Shown here one piece after another: positions 7,620 to 15,219 of a DNA stretch of 37,130 bases. The stretch is from contig JAJDTA010000124.1 in NCBI GenBank assembly GCA_022827405.1, positions 1-37,130 on the forward strand, given 5' to 3'. The notes below the pieces were generated by a model. That model worked only from the letters and a program-made list of their open reading frames with translations. It was not told the DNA's origin and did no database searches. The translations under genes were made by a program, and so were the position numbers. This DNA comes from Acidimicrobiia bacterium (GTDB lineage: Bacteria > Actinomycetota > Acidimicrobiia > Acidimicrobiales > Bin134). Each line of letters starts with the position of its first letter. Position 1 is the stretch's first letter.

Positions 7620-8606
7620 ATGCGAGCATGGGTGGTTGAAGGATCGGGCTCACCAACAGACGTGCTTCGGCTCATTGACAAGCCCGCGCCCGAACCCCGG
7701 GAGGGGACGTTTTTGATGGAGGTGGGGGCGGTGGGTATCGGCCTGCCCGATGTCTTCATGTGCAAGGGGATGTACCCGCTGGCGCCGAAGGAGGGAGCGT
7801 TCACTTCAGGCCAGGAGGTTTGCGGGACGGTGATTGAGGCGGGCGACGGGGTGGAGCTGGAACCCGGCCAGCGGGTGATGGCCGTCACCTCGTTTCAGAC
7901 CGGCGACGGCGGGTTCGCCGAGCGTTGTCTGGGGTTGGGGGGCTCGGCATTCACCGTGCCCGATTCAATGGACGATGCCGCGGCGGCCGGATTCCTGATC
8001 CCCTACCACACTGCTTGGATTGGGCTGGTACGCCGCGGAGGGCTCAAGGCGGCCGAGACCCTGCTGGTGCTGGGAGCCGCCGGCGGCACCGGGGCGGCAG
8101 CCTGCTCGCTGGGCGCGGCGCTGGGGGCCCGGGTGATCGGAGTGGCCGGCGGCCCGGAGCGCTGCGAGACGGCCGCAGGCTTTGGTGCCCACCAGACGGT
8201 GGACCACCGGGAGGGCGACATCGCCGCCACCGTCATGGAGTTGACCGACGGGCAAGGGGTCAACGTGGTGTATGACCCCGTAGGGGGTGATGCCTACACC
8301 GCGGCCTCTCGGTGCGTGGCCCGCGACGCCCGCCTGGTGATCATCGGATTCGCCAGCGGCGAGTGGGCACCGGTGAACGTGCGCCACATGGTGCAGCGCA
8401 ACTACTCGGTAGTGGGGGCCATCCCTGCCCGTTACAGCCGAGAGGAGCGGCTGAACGACCACCACCAGCTCAGCGCACTGTGGGATGCGGGCAGCCTCGC
8501 CTCAGTGGTCAGTGCCACCTACTCGTTTGAGGAACTGCCCGAGGCCATGACCGCCCTGGAGTCTCGCCATGTGGTCGGCCGGGTGGTGCTGGATCTGGGG
8601 GCGTGA
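7620..8606 (+). CDS. Zinc-independent MDR family NADPH:quinone oxidoreductase-like protein
   Basis: The protein has 328 residues from ATG 7620 (MRAWVVEGSG); the track frame starts earlier, inside the divergent crotonase. It has the N-terminal GroES-like domain (LIDKPAPEPREGTFLMEVGAVGIGLPD, GQEVCGTVIEAGDGV) and a Rossmann domain with the nucleotide motif LVLGAAGGTGAAACSLGAALGARVIG. NVVYDPVGGDAY follows, typical of quinone oxidoreductase-type MDR enzymes. No structural zinc cysteine cluster is seen. It would use NAD(P)H to reduce a quinone or an enone/enoyl-thioester. Together with the divergent crotonase it may act on CoA-linked or unsaturated carbonyl intermediates. Confidence 0.9.
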   Translation: MRAWVVEGSGSPTDVLRLIDKPAPEPREGTFLMEVGAVGIGLPDVFMCKGMYPLAPKEGAFTSGQEVCGTVIEAGDGVELEPGQRVMAVTSFQTGDGGFAERCLGLGGSAFTVPDSMDDAAAAGFLIPYHTAWIGLVRRGGLKAAETLLVLGAAGGTGAAACSLGAALGARVIGVAGGPERCETAAGFGAHQTVDHREGDIAATVMELTDGQGVNVVYDPVGGDAYTAASRCVARDARLVIIGFASGEWAPVNVRHMVQRNYSVVGAIPARYSREERLNDHHQLSALWDAGSLASVVSATYSFEELPEAMTALESRHVVGRVVLDLGA

Positions 8607-8694
8607 GCGGGCCGGGCTGAGCCTGCCACCGCGACGGCGAGTAATCTGCCAGCCGCAGACACGAGCAAAACACCGGGACCAAAGGGAGCACACC

Positions 8695-9888
8695 GTGGAG
8701 TTCGCCATTTTCTTGCAGGGATCCCCTCGACGAGGCGGGGCCCGCAGCCCGTATTGGGAGCATCAAGCCTTCGAGAACGAGCTGGAGATGGTGCGGGTGG
8801 CCGACCAGCACAACTGGAAGTACATCTGGGTGAGCGAACACCACTTCTTGGAGGACTACTCCCACACCTCGGCCAGCGAGGTTTTCATGGCCTATTCCTT
8901 TGCGCAGACCTCCCAGATCCACATGGGATCGGGCATCTTCAACTTGAACCCCATTGTGAACCACCCCATCAAGCTGGCCGAGCGGGTGGCCATGCTCGAC
9001 CACATGAGCAAGGGCCGGTTCGAGTTCGGCACCGGCCGAGGGGCGGGCAGCCACGAGATCGGCGGTTTCGGCATCGACCCGTCGGAGACCAAGGCCAATT
9101 GGGACGAGGTGATCTGGGAGTTCAAGAAGATCTGGGGCAGCCCCGCCTACTCCCACCCCGACGGCACTGCCTTCCAAACCCCAGAGACCGGCACCTGGGG
9201 CACCTTCAACGTGCTGCCCAAGCCCTACTGCCACTCGCATCCGCCCATGTGGGTGGCCGCGGGCAACACCCCCACCTATGAGAAGGCCGCCCGCCACGGC
9301 TTGGGCGTGCTGGGATTCAACGTGGCCGCCATCTACGAGATGGCCCCCCACGTGGAGGCCTACAAGAACGCCATCCCCCACGCTGAGCCCGCCGGCGAGT
9401 ACGTGAACGACAACGTGATGATCGCCAACGGCCTGGTGTGTTTGGAAGACGGCCAGGAGGCCCGCCGGGTGGTGTGCGAGCAGATGCAGCTCAGCTACCT
9501 CCAGTCGCTGGTGTTCAAGTACCACGACACCTTCCCCAAGCCCGACGAGGTGCCGCCGTATCCCACGATCATCCCCGAGCCCACTTTGGAAGATGTGGAA
9601 GAGCGCATCGCGGCAGGGTTTCTGCTATGCGGCGATCCCGACGAGGTGCTGGCGCAGGTGAAGCGCTACGAGGAGATCGGCTGCGACCAGGTGTCGTTCG
9701 GCCTTCCCATCCAGCTCGACCATGAGGTTTGCCTGGAGACCATTCGGCTGTTCGGCACCCACGTGATCCCCAAGCTGGACAAAGACCCGCTGCACCGCAG
9801 CACCCGCCAGCGGATCGAGCACGGCGGGCCGCTGGAAATGACGCCTGACCCGCTGTACGACGTTCCCCGTCCTGAGGAGTACCGCTAG
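8695..9888 (+). CDS. LLM class flavin-dependent oxidoreductase (luciferase-like)
   Basis: The protein has 397 residues from a GTG at 8695, supported by AAAGGGAG seven bases upstream; the ORF track start at 8569 overlaps the previous gene. The sequence is typical of bacterial luciferase-like monooxygenases: MEFAIFLQGSPRRGG, WVSEHHFLEDYSHTSA, IHMGSGIFNLNPIVNHPIKLAERVAMLDHMSKGRFEFGTGRGAG and PPMWVAAGNTPTYEKAARHGLG. The cofactor is FMN or F420; the sequence alone does not separate them. The substrate is unknown. It follows the MDR reductase by 88 bases on the same strand, probably in one catabolic transcription unit. Confidence 0.93.
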   Translation: MEFAIFLQGSPRRGGARSPYWEHQAFENELEMVRVADQHNWKYIWVSEHHFLEDYSHTSASEVFMAYSFAQTSQIHMGSGIFNLNPIVNHPIKLAERVAMLDHMSKGRFEFGTGRGAGSHEIGGFGIDPSETKANWDEVIWEFKKIWGSPAYSHPDGTAFQTPETGTWGTFNVLPKPYCHSHPPMWVAAGNTPTYEKAARHGLGVLGFNVAAIYEMAPHVEAYKNAIPHAEPAGEYVNDNVMIANGLVCLEDGQEARRVVCEQMQLSYLQSLVFKYHDTFPKPDEVPPYPTIIPEPTLEDVEERIAAGFLLCGDPDEVLAQVKRYEEIGCDQVSFGLPIQLDHEVCLETIRLFGTHVIPKLDKDPLHRSTRQRIEHGGPLEMTPDPLYDVPRPEEYR

Positions 9889-9923
9889 ATGCCCTCCATT
9901 CGTTGGTGGGCACACGTCCGGGC

Positions 9924-9935
9924 GGCGGGTCCTGT
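9924..9935 (-). repeat. Core of the dispersed intergenic repeat (12 bp), in a 137-base intergenic gap
   Basis: On the minus strand this reads ACAGGACCCGCC, identical to the first 12 bases of copies A and B. The surrounding gap (9889-10025) is extremely GC-rich with CGGGCGGCGGG-type runs and short inverted repeats, but the rest of the 58-bp element is not recognisable here. It may be a degraded or different member. No gene or promoter could be supported in the gap. Confidence 0.35.
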
Positions 9936-10025
9936 CCCGGCCCAGCCCGCCGTCCTCGCAGAGCTGCGGGCGGCGGGCGCCCTGAGCCGGGCCACCCACC
10001 GCCCTCGGGGGTCCCTTACGAGACC

Positions 10026-11108
10026 ATGACTAGCGGGGACGCAGAAAGGGAGGAACTTCGCGCTCCGCTGGCCCGGTGGCTGGTGGAACGGCTTGGGGCT
10101 CGGTCTGTTGACATCGGGGCGTTTGAGGTGCCTTCGGGGGGGTATTCGGCGGAGACGCTTTTGTTTGATGCTGACGTGGACCGGGGGGACGGCCCCGAGG
10201 TGGAGCGGTATGTGCTGCGGCGGGAGCTGCCTGAGCCGGCGGTATATCCCCAGCAGGCGCCGGGTGAGCTGGATGTGGAGGTGGACATTCAGTACCGGGT
10301 TATGTCGGCGGTGGCCAACCACTGCGATGCTCCCATCGCTCCGCTGGTGGGCTACGAAGCCGATGATTCGGTGCTGGGCGGGCCGTTCTTCGTGATGGGG
10401 TTCGTGGGCGGCGACATTCCCCGAGAGAACCCCATCTACACCAGCGCCGGCTTCTTCTTCGACGCCCAGCCTCACCAGCGCCGCCAACTGGTGGACCGAG
10501 GGCTGCGGACCATGGCCCAGATCCACGCCATCGACTGGCAGGAGGCCGGACTCAACTGGCTAGTGGCCACCGGCGACCAGCCGAGCACAGCCACGCAGGT
10601 GCGGATCTGGCGGGACTACTCCGACCGGGAGCTGAACGGCCGCAGCCATCCGGTGCTGGAAGCCGGGTTCGCCTACCTCCATGAGAACATGCCCGCCAAC
10701 GACGGCCTGTGCCTGAACTGGGGCGACGGGCGGCCGGGAAACATCATCTGGCAAGACTTCGAGCCAGCCTGCGTCACCGATTTTGAAGCGGCCTGCATTG
10801 CCTCACCGCTGGTGGACCTGGGGTGGTGGCTCATGTTCGACCGGTGGTCGCACGAGCACATGGGCGATCAGCCCCGCTTGGAGGGCGAGCCCACCCGGTC
10901 CGAACAGCGCGATCTATATGCCGCCCACGCGGGGCGCGATCCAGGCGACACCACTTGGTATGAGGTGTTCGCCGCGGCCCGCTACACCGCCATCGTGGTG
11001 AGGGTGATGAACCGGACCGTGCTGCGAGGAGAGATGCCCGCCGACAACCCCTTCTGGCTGGAGAATCCTTCCAGCGACTGTCTGCGCGCCCTGCTTGACG
11101 AGCTCTGA
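10026..11108 (+). CDS. APH/ACAD10-type phosphotransferase family protein
   Basis: The protein has 360 residues from ATG 10026 (MTSGDAEREEL). The kinase-like fold is supported by an N-terminal GYSAETLLFDAD segment in the nucleotide-binding lobe, the Lys/Arg-rich RYVLRRELPE strand, and the Brenner-type catalytic loop LNWGDGRPGNIIW followed by VTDFEAACI, which carries the metal-binding Asp. The WGD variant in place of HGD is common in the ACAD10-like subgroup, which is linked to acyl or hydroxyacyl-CoA metabolism. That setting matches the neighbouring crotonase, MDR and LLM enzymes. It ends 23 bases before a convergent gene. The substrate is not known. Confidence 0.88.
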   Translation: MTSGDAEREELRAPLARWLVERLGARSVDIGAFEVPSGGYSAETLLFDADVDRGDGPEVERYVLRRELPEPAVYPQQAPGELDVEVDIQYRVMSAVANHCDAPIAPLVGYEADDSVLGGPFFVMGFVGGDIPRENPIYTSAGFFFDAQPHQRRQLVDRGLRTMAQIHAIDWQEAGLNWLVATGDQPSTATQVRIWRDYSDRELNGRSHPVLEAGFAYLHENMPANDGLCLNWGDGRPGNIIWQDFEPACVTDFEAACIASPLVDLGWWLMFDRWSHEHMGDQPRLEGEPTRSEQRDLYAAHAGRDPGDTTWYEVFAAARYTAIVVRVMNRTVLRGEMPADNPFWLENPSSDCLRALLDEL

Positions 11109-11131
11109 GCCTGAGCCCGGCGCCTCTCGCC

Positions 11132-11512
11132 CTAGCTGCCCACCACCCGGTCGGTTTGCTCGCGGTATTCGTAGACTAGGCGGACCAGCCAGTAGCGCAT
11201 GAAGCGCTTGAAGGAGCTGATAAGGATCATCACCAGGCCGATCAATGTGAGGCTCAGGCCGAATATGGCCGACACGATCAGATCGAGGTGGTTGGACTGA
11301 TGGAGGTTTCCGCCCTCCGTGTCATATGGCTGGCCAGTGAGGATGTATGAAGCCACGGTAAAGGCCAAGCCGGCAATGGTGAGGATCAACCCGATGCGGA
11401 ACACCCAGCGATCGGGATTGGCCCGTCCGCCGGAGGCTCGCAGTTTGGATACCTCTTCGTGGAACTCGTCCAGCCGGCTGCTGTCGCCTGTGGTGTCAGT
11501 TGTGTCGCTCAT
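11132..11512 (-). CDS. Small membrane protein at the end of the second Liv operon, function unknown
   Basis: The protein has 126 residues with an acidic/polar N-terminal third (SDTTDTTGDSSRLDEFHEEVSKLRASG). Two hydrophobic segments follow, roughly residues 45-65 (IGLILTIAGLAFTVASYIL) and 80-103 (LDLIVSAIFGLSLTLIGLVMILI). The tail is basic (KRFMRYWLVRLVYEYREQ). Its ribosome site, GAGGAG, overlaps the LivF stop and the gene starts ten bases after it, so it is the last cistron of the liv operon. I do not recognise a family. Position suggests an accessory to the importer, but that is only inference. Confidence 0.8.
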   Translation of the reverse strand: MSDTTDTTGDSSRLDEFHEEVSKLRASGGRANPDRWVFRIGLILTIAGLAFTVASYILTGQPYDTEGGNLHQSNHLDLIVSAIFGLSLTLIGLVMILISSFKRFMRYWLVRLVYEYREQTDRVVGS

Positions 11513-11521
11513 ATTGTCTCC

Positions 11522-12238
11522 TCAGGACATGCCTAGATAGGCGGCGGTCAATTCGTCGGCGATTTCTTCGGGAGGCCCGGTGCGCTGGATGCGTCCGTGC
11601 AGCATGATGGCGGCTTCATTGGCCACGCCCAGAACCGCTTGGGCGAACTGCTCGACAATCAAAATGGAGAGGCCGGCCTCGGCCAAGGTGGCCACCTGCT
11701 CGTACAACTCCTCCACAATGATGGGGGCCAGCCCCATGGACAGCTCGTCGAGCATCAGGATGGCCGGGTCGGTGGACAGCGCTCGAGACATGGCCAGCAT
11801 CTGCTGTTCGCCGCCCGACAATGTGCCTGCCATCTGGTTGCGGCGCTCCTGCAAGCGGGGGAACTGGGAGAAGGCCCGCTCCTGAACCTGCTTGTAGGAA
11901 ACGCCGGCATAGGTACACATCCGCAGGTTCTCGGCCACGGTGAGGTTGGGGAAGATGCCCCGGCCCTCGGGAATCAGGCAAACCCCGGCCCGGGCCAAGC
12001 TGTCGGGGGAAACCCCGTTCACCTCGTGGCCGTCGAGCAGCACTGATCCGGCATGAGGCTGAATCTGGCCGCTGGCCACCGCAAGCGTGGTGGTCTTGCC
12101 CGCTCCATTGGGACCCAAAAGGGCGTAAACCGTTCCCGGCATTACCCGAAGATCCACACCGTGGAGCACGTCGATGGTGCCGTACCCAGCTCGGATGCCA
12201 ACCAGCTCGAGAAGCGGGGTTGCGGGTTCTGCGCTCAT
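11522..12238 (-). CDS. livF: Branched-chain amino acid/amide ABC transporter ATP-binding protein LivF
   Basis: The protein has 238 residues from ATG 12238; the track frame runs further upstream into livG. Motifs: Walker A GPNGAGKTT, the LivF hallmark PEGRGIFPNLTVAENLRM, signature LSGGEQQ, Walker B ILMLDELSMGLAP and the switch region LIVEQFAQAVL. It would hydrolyse ATP in the cytoplasm together with LivG to drive uptake. Its start overlaps the livG stop by four bases (ATGA), which implies coupled translation. Length and motif spacing are normal. Confidence 0.94.
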   Translation of the reverse strand: MSAEPATPLLELVGIRAGYGTIDVLHGVDLRVMPGTVYALLGPNGAGKTTTLAVASGQIQPHAGSVLLDGHEVNGVSPDSLARAGVCLIPEGRGIFPNLTVAENLRMCTYAGVSYKQVQERAFSQFPRLQERRNQMAGTLSGGEQQMLAMSRALSTDPAILMLDELSMGLAPIIVEELYEQVATLAEAGLSILIVEQFAQAVLGVANEAAIMLHGRIQRTGPPEEIADELTAAYLGMS

Positions 12239-12999
12239 TCGTCGACCCCCACATAGGCACCGCGGAACTCGTCGCTGCCCAGGTAAGCAGCCCTCACCGC
12301 GGTGTCGGCCTGCACCTCCATGGGGGTGCCCACCGCGATGATCTTGCCGAAGTCCAACACGTGGATGCGGGCGCACACCCCCATCACAAAGCTCATATCG
12401 TGCTCCACCAGCAGCACCGCGAGATCGTTGCTTTCGTCGGCCACGAGCTCCAGCAGCAACTGGCCGATGGAAGAAGTCTCCTCTTCATTAAGGCCAGACG
12501 AGGGCTCATCCAACAACAGTGCCCGGGGACGGCAGGCCAGTGCCCTGGCGAGCTCCACCAATCGGGCGCTACCAGTGGGTAGGGTGCCCACGGTCACATC
12601 GGCGACTTCGTCGAGGCCCACCTTGCCCAGCATCTCGTGGGCCACGTCGTTGACCCGCCGGTGCTTCCACTTGGTGCGGTGGTTCTTCTCCACCGCCACC
12701 CGCACGTTGTCTAACGCGCTTAGCGAGTTGAAGGCCTCCAACTTCTGGAAGGTGCGGGCGATGCCCATCTGCGACCGCTTGGCCACGCCGGCGCGGGTGA
12801 TGTCGACTCCATCGAATTTCACTCTGCCACTGGTGGGCGGCAACAAACCGGTGACCACGTTGAACAGGGTGGTCTTGCCCGCCCCGTTGGGCCCGATCAG
12901 GCCGGTAACCTCACCGGGGTCGACGTCTACCGAGGCGTTGTCAAGGGCCACCACGCCCCCGAAGCGCATGACCACTTGCTCAGCTTCGAGAAGTGCCAT
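12235..12999 (-). CDS. livG: Branched-chain amino acid/amide ABC transporter ATP-binding protein LivG
   Basis: The protein has 254 residues from ATG 12999, which has a near-ideal AAGGAGGG site; the track's earlier start at 13017 would lose it. Features are GLIGPNGAGKTTLFNVVTGLLPPTSG (Walker A), the LivG-type IARTFQKLEAFNSLSALDNVRVAVE, an ATPase core with LLLDEPSSGLNEEET (Walker B) and LLVEHDMSFVMGVCARIHVLDFG, containing the H-loop His. The usual LSGG-type signature appears as LPTGSARLVELARAL, a tolerated LivG variation. It overlaps the end of the LivHM gene by 20 bases. Confidence 0.94.
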   Translation of the reverse strand: MALLEAEQVVMRFGGVVALDNASVDVDPGEVTGLIGPNGAGKTTLFNVVTGLLPPTSGRVKFDGVDITRAGVAKRSQMGIARTFQKLEAFNSLSALDNVRVAVEKNHRTKWKHRRVNDVAHEMLGKVGLDEVADVTVGTLPTGSARLVELARALACRPRALLLDEPSSGLNEEETSSIGQLLLELVADESNDLAVLLVEHDMSFVMGVCARIHVLDFGKIIAVGTPMEVQADTAVRAAYLGSDEFRGAYVGVDE

Positions 13000-15178
13000 A
13001 GCCCTCCTTCGGTACAACGTCGTCCAAAATTCCCAGCCTCCGGTCGATGGCGATCACCTCTTCGGGAGTGAACGGGCGTTCTATTCCCAATTCGCCGATC
13101 TCCGGTTCGCGTTTCTGGGCGTTCTCGGCGGCAATCTCGGCTCGGGCATCGCTGCGCCACGGCAGGATCGGAGCGAACCCCCGGCCCATCTCGAAGATGG
13201 CCCCTCGGGGATTGAACACCATGCCGAGCACCATCAAACCGGGTCCGTAGGTGGTCATGATGTCGAGCAGGGTGACCAGGAAGTCGACGTTGCCGGCGTC
13301 CTCCAGCCGGTGACCCAGCCCGGTGAACAGCGGGATGAATATCAAGAAAATCCCGGCCATGGGGATGGACACACCCGCGGCCGCCACCAAAAGTACGATG
13401 TTGAATCCGATCAGCAGGTCGAACCCCTGGACGCTGTCCACGTTGCCCGACACGGTGGCCCAGAACACTCCGGCGATCCCAGCCATGGAGGCTGAGACGG
13501 CATACACCACCACCTTGGTCCATACCACCGGCACCCCCAGGGTGGCCGCGGCGGCCTGCGAATCATTGATGGCCATCCATCTCCGCCCGTACCGGGACCT
13601 TCGCAACAGCACCAGCCCGTACACGAAGATGGCAAAAACGCTCACCATAACCAGGAAAAAGCCCCGGCGGTCGTCAAAAGTGACACCGAACAGCTCGATA
13701 TGGGGGAACTGGCGACCGACGCCGATGGTGGGCATGACCCACGAATGGGGAAAGAAGATCAGAGACATGGCCTGGGCGAAGGCCATGGTCATGAGGGCCA
13801 GATAAAGCCCCCGCAATCGGGCGGCGGGCAGAGCCACAAGCGCTCCTAGTGGCGCGCACAGCAGACCCACCGCGATTATCCAATAACCGTTACCGGTATC
13901 TCCGGCGAGCTTGAGGTATACGAACGCGCCGAATCCGGCGAAGGCCAGGGGGGCGAAGTTGATCTGGCCGGCCCAGCCGATCAACGGGACCAGCGACAAG
14001 CCGATCAGGGCAAAGGCCATGGCCTCGTTGGCCGAGTTCAACTCCCGGCTGCCCCAGGCGCCTGGATCCCAGACCCCGAAGTCCAGCCAGCCTCCGGAGA
14101 ACGCCACCGCCAGCAGGATTACCACCCCGCAGCCGATGAGTCCCTCCCACCATTTGGTGTAGCGCTCATGACGGCGAAGGTGGTGGGCCAGCCGACCGAC
14201 CTCCAATCGAGCCTGAGGCATGGCGATCACCACGAACAGCAGGATCAACGGTGCAACGGCAAGGTGGGCAAATCGGTAGTCGGGTCCGAAGTCCAGCCAT
14301 GCCCCGGTATGGGCTCGCAAGAGCCCGATCAGCATGGCTCCCACGACCGCCATGGGCAGATTCCTCAACGCACCGAAGGCGGCCGCCGCGAACGCGATTA
14401 TCACCACGTTGTTGAGCGTGGCCGGGTCGAGGCCCAACTCCGGGGCGATGAGGATGCCGCCCAGTGCGCCGAGCATGGAACCCAGCGCCCACGACGTGGA
14501 TGACACCACATTGGGCCGGGCGCCGTTGAGGGCGGCCAGCTCCCGATTGTCCACCACCGCCCTCATGGCAGTGCCGATGCGGGTGCGGCGCAACAGAAAT
14601 CGCATGGCCACAGCAATGGCGATGGCCACCAAGAACACGATGAGCCGGTGCCAGGGAAGCTGCGATGGCCCCAAGTCGATGCCGTTTTCGATGCCGAACA
14701 AGTACGGCACCCGCCGGGGGGTGTCGGCTTCCCAGATGTCGCCCACCACCGACAACAAAAGCACCATGATCGCCACGGTCACCATGAGCTGTACCACCAG
14801 CGACGCGGTGCGCAGACGCCTCATGATCACAATGTCGAGCAAAACCCCGAGGGCGGGAGCGAACATGCCCACCACCACGAACAGGGCCAAGATGGAATGC
14901 CACCCCCGATTCACATGGAGTTCCCAATACAGGAAGGCCGAGAAAACGCCGATGGCGCCCTGAGCGAAGTTGAAGACCCCCGTGGTGGTGTACACCACCA
15001 CCAATCCGGTGGCGTACATAGCCCACAGGGCCCCGAGGAATAGCCCAATGTAGGTGGTGACCAGGAAGGTCTCACTTGTGACCGGCGCCCCCTTCCAGTT
15101 GAAGACGGCGATGATCACCGCAGCGACCCCGGCCAGCAGCGCGGCGAGCGCCACTGGCGGGCGGAGTCCCAAGATCAT
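12980..15178 (-). CDS. LivH-LivM fused permease of a branched-chain amino acid/amide ABC transporter
   Basis: The protein has 732 residues. Residues about 35-320 form a LivH permease (YTTTGVFNFAQGAIGVFSAF, RRTRIGTAMRAVVDNRELAALNG). Residues about 345-650 form a LivM permease (INFAPLAFAGFGAFVYLKLAG, LRGLYLALMTMAFAQ, YGRRWMAINDSQAAAATLGVPVVWTK). A hydrophilic tail of about 70 residues follows (PWRSDARAEIAAENAQKREPEIGELG) that permeases of this family usually lack. A GGAAAGG site precedes the ATG. It lies 41 bases after the binding lipoprotein and overlaps livG. The fused H-M order matches the first part of the 931-3942 protein, so the two importers probably share ancestry. Confidence 0.93.
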   Translation of the reverse strand: MILGLRPPVALAALLAGVAAVIIAVFNWKGAPVTSETFLVTTYIGLFLGALWAMYATGLVVVYTTTGVFNFAQGAIGVFSAFLYWELHVNRGWHSILALFVVVGMFAPALGVLLDIVIMRRLRTASLVVQLMVTVAIMVLLLSVVGDIWEADTPRRVPYLFGIENGIDLGPSQLPWHRLIVFLVAIAIAVAMRFLLRRTRIGTAMRAVVDNRELAALNGARPNVVSSTSWALGSMLGALGGILIAPELGLDPATLNNVVIIAFAAAAFGALRNLPMAVVGAMLIGLLRAHTGAWLDFGPDYRFAHLAVAPLILLFVVIAMPQARLEVGRLAHHLRRHERYTKWWEGLIGCGVVILLAVAFSGGWLDFGVWDPGAWGSRELNSANEAMAFALIGLSLVPLIGWAGQINFAPLAFAGFGAFVYLKLAGDTGNGYWIIAVGLLCAPLGALVALPAARLRGLYLALMTMAFAQAMSLIFFPHSWVMPTIGVGRQFPHIELFGVTFDDRRGFFLVMVSVFAIFVYGLVLLRRSRYGRRWMAINDSQAAAATLGVPVVWTKVVVYAVSASMAGIAGVFWATVSGNVDSVQGFDLLIGFNIVLLVAAAGVSIPMAGIFLIFIPLFTGLGHRLEDAGNVDFLVTLLDIMTTYGPGLMVLGMVFNPRGAIFEMGRGFAPILPWRSDARAEIAAENAQKREPEIGELGIERPFTPEEVIAIDRRLGILDDVVPKEGYGTSRS

Positions 15179-15219
15179 GGGGTCTCAGCCTTTCCGGTCA
15201 CCTCTCCCGAAGTTCTTGG